Assembly: GCA_030267565.1 (NCBI GenBank)
Contig: BRXU01000043.1
Location: 620,001-684,000 of the forward strand
Direction of reading: 5' to 3'
Source: Pleodorina starrii
Taxonomy: Eukaryota; Chlorophyta; Chlorophyceae; Chlamydomonadales; Volvocaceae
Length of the DNA: 64,000 nucleotides
Notes under the pieces: model-generated
What the model was told of the DNA's origin: nothing
Databases searched by the model: none
Seen by the model: only the letters and a program-made list of their open reading frames with translations
Shown: positions 51,131 to 62,833 of the stretch, piece after piece
How positions within the stretch are numbered: position 1 is the stretch's first letter
How the letters are laid out: each line of letters opens with the position of its first letter
Program-made: the position numbers and the translations under genes

Positions 51131-52573
51131 GGTCGCCGGGTCATAGCTATTCACACCACTGCAACAGCGGGGCTCACACTGGATGCCAAAGATTCTAGCC
51201 CCCGTTACAACGAAGGGCCTGCTGGCTATCATGTTGCAAACCCGACGGGTTAACGTCCCGAGAAGCGACAGCCGTGCTCACTTTGAAGAGCTACTTTCAC
51301 GAGCTTCTGACACCTACCCAGTCCTCTGCCGGCCGCTAGTGTCACGACATGCCAGCCACAACATACCATGTTCAGGGAGTCCACGCCAGGCCGCTAGCTC
51401 CGAGCTGCTCGCCACCCAGGCCGCCTGAGTGTGGGGCCCAGCCACAACATGCAGCCTGCGGGTTGCAATCATCAATAGGATAAGGTTAAGCCGTTCTCCT
51501 CTTCTGGTAAGAACAGATGACCTGGAGTTGAACACAAAACATAACAAAATTTTCAAGCACACGCTTTACGTCGTATGCATCACCAATCTTACCAGCGAAC
51601 TTTTGTAAGTGGTTCCTCGTTGCGGTCCGTGCTCGTTGGGCAAGCGTCCGCCGGTGCCAAAGCATGCGCTCCTCGGCTAGCAGTAACCGGGCCCGCCGAC
51701 AAGGCTAACGACTCCTGCCTTACCTTCAACAACACCTCATTGTCAGCGTTGTACCGAACTCGGTGAGGGCTTCTGGGCAGCCAAAGCCGAATGCTGACCA
51801 GTTGTTGCCGCGGTCAGGACTTTGCACATGCGCATAGTATCTAGAAATGCAGTAGCTATATTATCTATTAAGTTATTTATCTATACGCTTGAGTAAAGAA
51901 AAGAGCATTCATGCAGGCAATAGTCAACGCCATACGACCGGGAATTCCAGCACGTATCCTGTTAGTGGCCAGTACAACTATTCTTTAGACAATAACGACC
52001 TTAGCAAATTTAACCGGCAGGTATTACAATTGTTATGAACCATCTCAGTCTCTTAGGAGGGGACCCTGTCGTCCTCGTTGTCTTTGCAATGAGTACCCGG
52101 GTTTGTGAAGCAAACCTGGGCTTAACTTTTTTTGTCTGGGTCAGCGTGGTGACCGTACAACGGTCGCAACGGCCTTCCCCAATTTCTGATGGAGGCACGA
52201 CTGGTGGCATGAATGGATTGGCGCTTTTCGTCCTGAATGTCGGTTGTAACAGTGGCACTGTATGAAGCCGACTGCTGGACTGCAACAATGCTTACGATGT
52301 ATTCTTTCACTTAATGAACAGTTGCGAAGTGCATGAAATTCTTATATGATGGTTCAACAGGCCATGGTCGCGTGGTGTCATGTTGCCGGATGAAAGGAGC
52401 GCTTTTTCGCTTCACTTCGCTTCTATGTGTCGTGTCTTGCAAAGGCATGACTGTCTTTTGCGAGGTTGGTGTCGTTCCTGTGTTACGGGGCGACATGTCA
52501 TGTCCCATGGGATGTCCATCTCACGTGTCACACGCATGAAACAATCGATGGGGGGCCCGGGGCTTCCCCACCC
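51131..52573. other. Unique region without recognisable genes
   Basis: The six-frame translations are short and lack domains. Base composition is more AT-rich than the flanks (for example 51840-51900). I see no repeat, RNA gene or transposon signature. Confidence 0.4.
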
Positions 52574-55500
52574 TTTTTTTTTTTTTTTTTTTTTCTGCGA
52601 GGGACGTTACAAGGAAGCCAAGCAACGCCTAAACTCGCAGACAGGACAGGGACAGGGACGGGGGCAGCAAGGGGCCAGGAGCCACTGCTGCACGGGCGGC
52701 ACACACGGCCACCCCTACCTCCAAGACACCGAGGAGGGAACTGAAACCAACACCAGGGCCCAACACCAGGGCCAAACCCCAGGGCCCAACACCAGGGCCA
52801 ACACCACGGCCCAACACCAGGGCCAACCCCACAGCCCAACACCAGGGCCCAACACCAGGGCCCAAAACCAGAGCCAACACCACGGCCCAACACCAGGGCC
52901 AAAACCACGGCCCAACACCCGGGCCAGCACCACGGACCAACAACAGGGCCCGTCACCGGGGACAAACCCTAGGGCCGGGCAAAGGCCCCAACAAACGACC
53001 TCAGAAACAACACAACCACAACCTGCACAACCTCAACAGCCAAGGGGCGAACCCTACACCCTGGGCGACAGCAACAGGAACAACAAACAAAACCGGGCAA
53101 CCGCCACAGCGAACCAGGGCGGACAAGCCCCCCCCCACCGGGGAGCACCAGAGAAAACAGAAAACCCACAGCACGCCCGAAGAGAACCCCGCACCACCGA
53201 AACCGCCTCCCAGAGCCACAAAAGCCGCAGGGACGGTGCCACACAAGCGCACCGGAGACAAACAACAACCGACCCCACCCTGGGGGCGTCCCCGCAAGAC
53301 AGCAGGCCCGAAGACACACCTCCCTCCCAAGACACCCCGCACCGCAGGAACCTCACTCCCACGTCCCCCCGGCTCCCAAGAACCCCCACGGGCGCAGCAG
53401 GGGCAACACTGCCTGGCTGGAAGCCAGGGCACAAGCGTGCCGGCGACAAGACACCCGCAGACCCCACCCTGGGGGCGACCCCCGAACCGCACCTGCCTCC
53501 CACGGCGGCCTGCACCACACCAACCCTGCACCGAAGCCCCCCCGCCCCTCCCCAGTCCCCCCCCGAAACCCTCCCCAGACCCCCCGGCGCCACACGCACC
53601 CCACTCCCAAGAACCCCCCCCTCCAGGCCGCAGGGGCAGCACCGCCGGGTCAGAGACCAAGGCACGAGAGCGCCAGCGACAAAACACCCACAGACCCCAC
53701 ACAGGGGGCGACCCCTCAAGACAGCAGCCTCCGAACCGCACCTGCCTCCCGCGGCAGCCTGCACCACACCAACCCTGCTCCTAAGCTCCCCCGACCCCCA
53801 AGACCCCCTCCGGCCCCACCCACAGCAAGCCCCGCACCGCACCCCCCTCCCTAGGCAACCCGCACCGCACTCCCCCCACCCTCGAGGCCCCTCGCACCCT
53901 AAGGACCTCAGACACCGAGATCCCCCACTCCCAACACCCCGCTCACGACGGCCCCGGCTGCCCTGTCAGCTGAGCTGCTGCCTGGCTGGGCTGGGCGCTG
54001 ATGGCTGACCCGGATGGGGAGACCTGCTGTGCTGCCTGGGCGCCCCCGGCGGGTGCCTGTGGTGCTGGGACCGGGGCCACCCGGGACAGATGAACCTGCA
54101 GACGCGGGCTGCTGCCAGCCACCCGCTGCACGGAGCAGAGGACGCCTTCATGCGCCCAGGAGGCTTCGAAGGCATCCAGCCGGCCGGGCTTCAGCTGTGC
54201 TGTGATGTGGCCCCGGGGCAGCCCCGCCAGAGTGTCCTCGGAGAGCGCCGCCATGCTGAAATGTGCCCTCATGAGACGCTGCAGCTCCCCAATGACGCAG
54301 CCCACCACCGTGGCCGACGGATGGTCATCAGGCTCCGCCCTGTGGGCTTGCAGCGGCCGAGGGCAGTGATGGGGGGGAGGAGCGGGGCCGCATCCAGCCG
54401 GGGCTGGGCGTGGGGTTCATGGCAAACCACCGGCTGCGGCTGGGCGCTTGCTGAGCCAGCCAGTGTTGGTGCCAGCGGGCCTCCTGTTGCTGTAGCTGGC
54501 TGTGCGGCTGCTCGGGCCACGCCGCGGGCATGAGGGGCTCCGTGTCCTGGTCCCGGCCCCAGCTGTGACCGCGGGCGGTGAGGCAGTGGCGCACCTCACT
54601 CACTGTGTAGTGGATGAGGGGCAGCGTGCCGTGGCCCTGGCTGAGGGGGTAGCACTGGACCGAGTCCCAAAGCCCCAGCAGCTGGTATTCCACTGGCCAT
54701 GAGGAGGCGCGTTGGGCCGGGGGCGCCTCGCTGTATCGCTGATGGTCCTCCAAGGTCCAGTGTCGGCGCGGCTTGCGGCCCGGCAGCACGCAGGCTGCAG
54801 GCCAGTCGGCGTCCCCTGCTGCTCCGGCCTGCTCGCTGTCTGGGGGCACCAAGCGGCCGTTGGGCAGGACGGCCCACAAGACTCCCGTAGGGCTGCTTAC
54901 CCGGCTGCCATCGGGCGACAGGAGCCAGTCGGGCGCCGGCGGCAGTTCGGGGTCCAGGGGGTCGGCTGGCAGCAGTCTCCGCCAGTCGGTTGGGATGGCC
55001 CCAAGGACCGCCTGCATGAGGGGTTCGTGCTGGGTCATGGGCGACGCTGCACGGAGCTCGGCCAGGGTGCGGGGTCCCAGGTGGGCGGTCCCAGCCGGCG
55101 GGGTGAAGGGCTGGTCGGTGGCGGGGTCACGCAGGGCTGCATTGAAGAACAGGGGCTCATGCAGGATGGCACGCGCGTCCGTGGTCTCTGGGTAGGCCAG
55201 CCGGGTCGGGAGTGAGGAGCGGTAGGACTGCACCAGGCTGGCAATGAACGTAGGCAGGCTGGGGGGCGGTTCCGCCGTGCCATACACCCAGCCCCACCCA
55301 GTGGTCCCATCCGGCCTGTACTCGTCGAGCAGACCCCGCATGATCTGCTTCCATGGCTGCTGGCCGGGCTGAGCGAGCTGGGCGAGGGGCTTCGCATGCA
55401 GGGCGACCATGAATGCGTCGAGGTCGAGATGGCCGACACCGCCACAGTCGTGATCCTGGCAGGCGATCTCCGGGCCAGGCTTCAGCAGGGCCCGTCCGTG

Positions 55501-56151
55501 GCACACCAGGGACGCGTCTTCCTCCAGGAGCGACCAGGCCACAAAGCCGTCGATATGCTTGCGGAGTGCCGCCAGCTGGGGTGGGGTGGGGCGGATGATG
55601 GAGAGGTGGTATGCCAGGGTGTTTCCCAGCACCTGTTTGGCCACATGCACCCTGCCCACGAGGCTGAGGCCGTGTCGCCGCCACACATGGCCGAGACGCT
55701 GAACCCGCTGAATTCTGCTGGTGTAGCAGAGCCGCGCGGCCTCCGCCGGGTCCAGAGTGAGAGGGATTCCCAGGTGGCGTGGGGGTTCCTCACCGGGAGT
55801 CGGGAAACTCGCACCAGTTGCGGCGTTGGGCCCCACCACCGGCTCGTGGGTACCCAGCACCATCCCCTTCCCCTTGCTGGCATTGACCCGTGCGTTGCTG
55901 GCCCTGCAGAACAGCTGGACTGCCGCGGTAGCGACCTCCCCATCCCTGTCGACATTGCTGACCGTGAGCACCGTATCGTCCGCGTGGTGGGTGACAGGGG
56001 GGGCTGGCACGTTGTTGGGGAGGGTGGGGGTGCGGAGAGCGTTGGTGCTGCGCAGGTGGTGCAGGTACGAGGTGAGAGGTTCCAGCTGCATGACCCACAG
56101 GACGGGCGACAGGGTGCTGCCCTGCTGAAGACCGTTGCGGACCGGGAAAGG
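52574..56151 (-). mobile_element. LINE copy E (minus), lineage with deleted zf-RVT
   Basis: T21 (52574-52594), a 3' UTR lacking about 100 bp just inside its end, ORF2 with an internal deletion at about 54344, and RT C-terminal region up to GGGAAAGG at 56151. Immediately followed by the tail of copy F in the same orientation. Confidence 0.88.
54328..56151 (-). pseudogene. LINE ORF2: end of RT domain and linker, zf-RVT lost (copy E)
   Basis: Starts at FPVRNGLQQGSTLSPVLW (RT block with QG), then HHADDTVLTV (catalytic ADD motif) and the thumb/linker region. About 560 bp present in copies A, D and G are missing at 54344, between PSAAASP and the later QGGA-stop. The finger is therefore deleted and the frame closes early. 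The N-terminal RT blocks are absent because the copy is cut off by copy F. Confidence 0.78.
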
Positions 56152-59100
56152 TTTTTTTTTTTTTTTTTTTCTGCGAGGGACGTTACAAGGACTGGGAAAG
56201 CGAAGCCCAACGGGCAAGCCGAGCAAGACCGGCAAGCCGCAACAGCCTGGCAAGAAGCCCAAAAAACCACCGCAAAGAGCCAAGGAGAGAGAAAAAGCCA
56301 AGCAACGCCTAAACTCGCAGACAGGACAGGGACAGGGACGGGGGCAGCAAGGGGCCAGGAGCCACTGCTGCACGGGCGGCACACACGGCCACCCCTACCT
56401 CCAAGACACCGAGGAGGGAACTGAAACCAACACCAGGGCCCAACACCAGGGCCAAACCCCAGGGCCCAACACCAGGGCCAACACCACGGCCCAACACCAG
56501 GGCCAACCCCACAGCCCAACACCAGGGCCCAACACCAGGGCCCAAAACCAGAGCCAACACCACGGCCCAACACCAGGGCCAAAACCACGGCCCAACACCC
56601 GGGCCAGCACCACGGACCAACAACAGGGCCCGTCACCGGGGACAAACCCTAGGGCCGGGCAAAGGCCCCAACAAACGACCTCAGAAACAACACAACCACA
56701 ACCTGCACAACCTCAACAGCCAAGGGGCGAACCCTACACCCTGGGCGACAGCAACAGGAACAACAAACAAAACCGGGCAACCGCCACAGCGAACCAGGGC
56801 GGACAAGCCCCCCCCCACCGGGGAGCACCAGAGAAAACAGAAAACCCACAGCACGCCCGAAGAGAACCCCGCACCACCGAAACCGCCTCCCAGAGCCACA
56901 AAAGCCGCAGGGACGGTGCCACACAAGCGCACCGGAGACAAACAACAACCGACCCCACCCTGGGGGCGTCCCCGCAAGACAGCAGGCCCGAAGACACACC
57001 TCCCTCCCAAGACACCCCGCACCGCAGGAACCTCACTCCCACGTCCCCCCGGCTCCCAAGAACCCCCACGGGCGCAGCAGGGGCAACACTGCCTGGCTGG
57101 AAGCCAGGGCACAAGCGTGCCGGCGACAAGACACCCGCAGACCCCACCCTGGGGGCGACCCCCGAACCGCACCTGCCTCCCACGGCGGCCTGCACCACAC
57201 CAACCCTGCACCGAAGCCCCCCCGCCCCTCCCCAGTCCCCCCCCGAAACCCTCCCCAGACCCCCCGGCGCCACACGCACCCCACTCCCAAGAACCCCCCC
57301 CTCCAGGCCGCAGGGGCAGCACCGCCGGGTCAGAGACCAAGGCACGAGAGCGCCAGCGACAAAACACCCACAGACCCCACACAGGGGGCGACCCCTCAAG
57401 ACAGCAGCCTCCGAACCGCACCTGCCTCCCGCGGCAGCCTGCACCACACCAACCCTGCTCCTAAGCTCCCCCGACCCCCAAGACCCCCTCCGGCCCCACC
57501 CACAGCAAGCCCCGCACCGCACCCCCCTCCCTAGGCAACCCGCACCGCACTCCCCCCACCCTCGAGGCCCCTCGCACCCTAAGGACCTCAGACACCGAGA
57601 TCCCCCACTCCCAACACCCCGCTCACGACGGCCCCGGCTGCCCTGTCAGCTGAGCTGCTGCCTGGCTGGGCTGGGCGCTGATGGCTGACCCGGATGGGGA
57701 GACCTGCTGTGCTGCCTGGGCGCCCCCGGCGGGTGCCTGTGGTGCTGGGACCGGGGCCACCCGGGACAGATGAACCTGCAGACGCGGGCTGCTGCCAGCC
57801 ACCCGCTGCACGGAGCAGAGGACGCCTTCATGCGCCCAGGAGGCTTCGAAGGCATCCAGCCGGCCGGGCTTCAGCTGTGCTGTGATGTGGCCCCGGGGCA
57901 GCCCCGCCAGAGTGTCCTCGGAGAGCGCCGCCATGCTGAAATGTGCCCTCATGAGACGCTGCAGCTCCCCAATGACGCAGCCCACCACCGTGGCCGACGG
58001 ATGGTCATCAGGCTCCGCCCTGTGGGCTTGCAGCGGCCGAGGGCAGTGATGGGGGGGAGGAGCGGGGCCGCATCCAGCCGGGGCTGGGCGTGGGGTTCAT
58101 GGCAAACCACCGGCTGCGGCTGGGCGCTTGCTGAGCCAGCCAGTGTTGGTGCCAGCGGGCCTCCTGTTGCTGTAGCTGGCTGTGCGGCTGCTCGGGCCAC
58201 GCCGCGGGCATGAGGGGCTCCGTGTCCTGGTCCCGGCCCCAGCTGTGACCGCGGGCGGTGAGGCAGTGGCGCACCTCACTCACTGTGTAGTGGATGAGGG
58301 GCAGCGTGCCGTGGCCCTGGCTGAGGGGGTAGCACTGGACCGAGTCCCAAAGCCCCAGCAGCTGGTATTCCACTGGCCATGAGGAGGCGCGTTGGGCCGG
58401 GGGCGCCTCGCTGTATCGCTGATGGTCCTCCAAGGTCCAGTGTCGGCGCGGCTTGCGGCCCGGCAGCACGCAGGCTGCAGGCCAGTCGGCGTCCCCTGCT
58501 GCTCCGGCCTGCTCGCTGTCTGGGGGCACCAAGCGGCCGTTGGGCAGGACGGCCCACAAGACTCCCGTAGGGCTGCTTACCCGGCTGCCATCGGGCGACA
58601 GGAGCCAGTCGGGCGCCGGCGGCAGTTCGGGGTCCAGGGGGTCGGCTGGCAGCAGTCTCCGCCAGTCGGTTGGGATGGCCCCAAGGACCGCCTGCATGAG
58701 GGGTTCGTGCTGGGTCATGGGCGACGCTGCACGGAGCTCGGCCAGGGTGCGGGGTCCCAGGTGGGCGGTCCCAGCCGGCGGGGTGAAGGGCTGGTCGGTG
58801 GCGGGGTCACGCAGGGCTGCATTGAAGAACAGGGGCTCATGCAGGATGGCACGCGCGTCCGTGGTCTCTGGGTAGGCCAGCCGGGTCGGGAGTGAGGAGC
58901 GGTAGGACTGCACCAGGCTGGCAATGAACGTAGGCAGGCTGGGGGGCGGTTCCGCCGTGCCATACACCCAGCCCCACCCAGTGGTCCCATCCGGCCTGTA
59001 CTCGTCGAGCAGACCCCGCATGATCTGCTTCCATGGCTGCTGGCCGGGCTGAGCGAGCTGGGCGAGGGGCTTCGCATGCAGGGCGACCATGAATGCGTCG

Positions 59101-59838
59101 AGGTCGAGATGGCCGACACCGCCACAGTCGTGATCCTGGCAGGCGATCTCCGGGCCAGGCTTCAGCAGGGCCCGTCCGTGGCACACCAGGGACGCGTCTT
59201 CCTCCAGGAGCGACCAGGCCACAAAGCCGTCGATATGCTTGCGGAGTGCCGCCAGCTGGGGTGGGGTGGGGCGGATGATGGAGAGGTGGTATGCCAGGGT
59301 GTTTCCCAGCACCTGTTTGGCCACATGCACCCTGCCCACGAGGCTGAGGCCGTGTCGCCGCCACACATGGCCGAGACGCTGAACCCGCTGAATTCTGCTG
59401 GTGTAGCAGAGCCGCGCGGCCTCCGCCGGGTCCAGAGTGAGAGGGATTCCCAGGTGGCGTGGGGGTTCCTCACCGGGAGTCGGGAAACTCGCACCAGTTG
59501 CGGCGTTGGGCCCCACCACCGGCTCGTGGGTACCCAGCACCATCCCCTTCCCCTTGCTGGCATTGACCCGTGCGTTGCTGGCCCTGCAGAACAGCTGGAC
59601 TGCCGCGGTAGCGACCTCCCCATCCCTGTCGACATTGCTGACCGTGAGCACCGTATCGTCCGCGTGGTGGGTGACAGGGGGGGCTGGCACGTTGTTGGGG
59701 AGGGTGGGGGTGCGGAGAGCGTTGGTGCTGCGCAGGTGGTGCAGGTACGAGGTGAGAGGTTCCAGCTGCATGACCCACAGGACGGGCGACAGGGTGCTGC
59801 CCTGCTGAAGGCCGTTGCGGACCGGGAAAGGTGCTGAC
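56152..59838 (-). mobile_element. LINE copy F (minus), 3' portion; continues at 62825
   Basis: T19 (56152-56170), full 3' UTR, the same ORF2 deletion as copy E, and RT up to AGGTGCTGAC (59829-59838), where copy G is inserted. The same element resumes at 62825 and extends past the window edge. It is the longest copy here. Confidence 0.88.
58008..59838 (-). CDS. LINE ORF2, RT C-terminal half (copy F, interrupted by copy G)
   Basis: Contains the RT palm with HHADDTVLTV (about 59640-59670), then the thumb and linker, and ends at 58008 because of the shared 560-bp deletion that removes the zf-RVT finger. The 5' half of the same ORF is at 62834-64000, displaced by copy G. Apart from that insertion and the deletion, the frame is open. 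Confidence 0.78.
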
Positions 59839-60112
59839 TTTTTTTTTTTCTGCGAGGGACGTTACAAGGACTGGGAAAGCGAAGCCCAACGGGCAAGCCG
59901 AGCAAGACCGGCAAGCCGCAACAGCCTGGCAAGAAGCCCAAAAAACCACCGCAAGGAGCCAAGGAGAGAGAAAAAGCCAAGCAACGCCTAAACTCGCAGA
60001 CAGGACAGGGACAGGGACGGGGGCAGCAAGGGGCCAGGAGCCACTGCTGCACGGGCGGCACACACGGCCACCCCTACCTCCAAGACACCGAGGAGGGAAC
60101 TGAAACCAACAC

Positions 60113-60315
60113 CAGGGCCCAACACCAGGGCCAAACCCCAGGGCCCAACACCAGGGCCAACACCACGGCCCAACACCAGGGCCAACCCCACAGCCCAACA
60201 CCAGGGCCCAACACCAGGGCCCAAAACCAGAGCCAACACCACGGCCCAACACCAGGGCCAAAACCACGGCCCAACACCCGGGCCAGCACCACGGACCAAC
60301 AACAGGGCCCGTCAC
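60113..60315 (-). repeat. Minisatellite in the LINE 3' UTR
   Basis: Tandem, slightly varying CAACACCAGGGCC units (13-16 bp) on the + strand. The same block occurs in copies A, B, C, D, E and F at the matching position (for example 56430-56630), so it is an old feature of the family. Confidence 0.9.
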
Positions 60316-61300
60316 CGGAGACAAGCCCCAGGGATGGGCAAAGGCCCCAACAGCGACCACAGCGACAACACAACCACAACCTGCACAACCTCAACAGCCA
60401 AGGGGCGAACCCTACACCCTGGGCGACAGCAACAGGAACAACAAACAAAACCGGGCAACCACCGCAGCGAACCAGGGCAAACGAGCCCCCCCCCACCGGG
60501 GAGCACCAGAGAAAACAGAAAACCCACAGCACGCCCGAAGAGAACCCCGCACCACCGAAACCGCCTCCCAGAGCCACAAAAGCCGCAGGGACGGTGCCAC
60601 ACAAGCGCACCGGAGACAAACAACAACCGACCCCACCCTGGGGGCGTCCCCGCAAGACAGCAGGCCCGAAGACACACTTCCCTCCCAAGACACCCCGCAC
60701 CGCAGGAACCTCACTCCCACGTCCCCCCGGCTCCCAAGAACCCCCACGGGCGCAGCAGGGGCAACACTGCCTGGCTGGAAGCCAGGGCACAAGCGTGCCG
60801 GCGACAAGACACCCGCAGACCCCACCCTGGGGGCGACCCCCGAACCGCACCTGCCTCCCACGGCGGCCTGCACCACACCAACCCTGCACCGAAGCCCCCC
60901 CGCCCCTCCCCAGTCCCCCCCCGAAACCCTCCCCAGACCCCCCGGCGCCACACGCACCCCACTCCCAAGAACCCCCCCCTCCAGGCCGCAGGGGCAGCAC
61001 CGCCGGGTCAGAGACCAAGGCACGAGAGCGCCAGCGACAAAACACCCACAGACCCCACACAGGGGGCGACCCCTCAAGACAGCAGCCTCCGAACCGCACC
61101 TGCCTCCCGCGGCAGCCTGCACCACACCAACCCTGCTCCTAAGCTCCCCCGACCCCCAAGACCCCCTCCGGCCCCACCCACAGCAAGCCCCGCACCGCAC
61201 CCCCCTCCCTAGGCAACCCGCACCGCACTCCCCCCACCCTCGAGGCCCCTCGCACCCTAAGGACCTCAGACACCGAGATCCCCCACTCCCAACACCCCGC

Positions 61301-62823
61301 TCACGACGGCCCCGGCTGCCCTGTCAGCTGAGCTGCTGCCTGGCTGGGCTGGGCGCTGATGGCTGACCCGGATGGGGAGACCTGCTGTGCTGCCTGGGCG
61401 CCCCCGGCGGGTGCCTGTGGTGCTGGGACCGGGGCCACCCGGGACAGATGAACCTGCAGACGCGGGCTGCTGCCAGCCACCCGCTGCACGGAGCAGAGGA
61501 CGCCTTCATGCGCCCAGGAGGCTTCGAAGGCATCCAGCCGGCCGGGCTTCAGCTGTGCTGTGATGTGGCCCCGGGGCAGCCCCGCCAGAGTGTCCTCGGA
61601 GAGCGCCGCCATGCTGAAATGTGCCCTCATGAGACGCTGCAGCTCCCCAATGACGCAGCCCACCACCGTGGCCGACGGATGGTCATCAGGCTCCGCCCTG
61701 TGGTAGTGGCCCCAGACCGCCCACAGCCAAGTGGCTCGAAGGGCTGCCCACAGCAGCTGCAGCCCAGGGCTGGTGGGGTAGGCCGGCCACCCTCCCGGCC
61801 AGTCTCCCAGCAGCACAGCCGGCTGTCTGAAAGGCAAGTCCGCGGCCCCGGAGACTGTTGCCCACAGCTCTGCCAGCCAAACCCGAGCTGCGGTGTAAGC
61901 CCCGCACTCCAAGAAGACGTGGGTCAGGCTGGCGACATGCAGGTTGCCGTCCACCGAGCAGCTAGGAGCAGAGCAGTGGGCACGCTGCGGCTGACCTTTG
62001 GAGGCCAGGTACACCCCGCACGGGAGCCGTCCATGGTGCAGCCGCCAGGCGAGCGCCTTGGCCCGGTTGCTTGCGGGGCAGTCCCACAGCCGCTGCCAGG
62101 CCCGCCGGCGGTCGAGGGGAGACATGCCAGCCGGGCCATCAGCTGCCGGGTCTGCCTCCGGGGCCGGCCCGGCGGGTGCCGACGGTCCGGCGGCAGCACC
62201 GGGGTCCTGCTGGTGCGGTGCCGCATGGCGGCTGCTAGGCTGGCTGACCGGGCTTGCAGCGGCCGAGGGCAGTGATGGGGGGGAGGAGCGGGGCCGCATC
62301 CAGCCGGGGCTGGGCGTGGGGTTCATGGCAAACCACCGGCTGCGGCTGGGCGCTTGCTGAGCCAGCCAGTGTTGGTGCCAGCGGGCCTCCTGTTGCTGTA
62401 GCTGGCTGTGCGGCTGCTCGGGCCACGCCGCGGGCATGAGGGGCTCCGTGTCCTGGTCCCGGCCCCAGCTGTGGCCGCGGGCGGTGAGGCAGTGGCGCAC
62501 CTCACTCACTGTGTAGTGGATGAGGGGCAGCGTGCCGTGGCCGTGGCTGAGGGGGTAGCACTGGACCGAGTCCCAAAGCCCCAGCAGCTGGTATTCCACT
62601 GGCCATGAGGAGGCGCGTTGGGCCGGGGGCGCCTCGCTGTATCGCTGATGGTCCTCCAAGGTCCAGTGTCGGCGCGGCTTGCGGCCCGGCAGCACGCAGG
62701 CTGCAGGCCAGTCGGCGTCCCCTGCTGCTCCGGCCTGCTCGCTGTCTGGGGGCACCAAGCGGCCGTTGGGCAGGACGGCCCACAAGACTCCCGTAGGGCT
62801 GCTTACCCGGCTGCCATCGGGCG
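61301..62823 (-). CDS. LINE ORF2 C-terminal region with intact zf-RVT (copy G, partial)
   Basis: Open from SPDGSRVSSPTGVLW to the stop at 61301-61303. The finger reads CSAPSC, then HVFLEC 17 residues later, followed by a conserved tail (HITAQLKPGRLDAFEAS). The frame is identical to copies A and D apart from a few substitutions. The copy lacks RT, so it is dead on arrival. It still shows the C-terminus that copies E and F have lost. Confidence 0.82.
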
Positions 62824-62833
62824 AGGTGCTGAC

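Larger units (their letters stand above)
59839..62824 (-). mobile_element. LINE copy G (minus), nested in copy F
   Basis: T11 (59839-59849), full-length 3' UTR (to 61300) and ORF2 C-terminal part including an intact zf-RVT. AGGTGCTGAC occurs at its left edge (59829-59838) and again at its right edge (62824-62833). This 9-10 bp duplication explains why RT sequence is split across 59838/62834. Confidence 0.9.

Noticed and set aside
59988..61212. Sense and antisense frames of 100-341 codons in the LINE 3' UTR
   Set aside because: They are translations of GC-rich minisatellite-containing UTR, lie after the ORF2 stop, and have no domain similarity.
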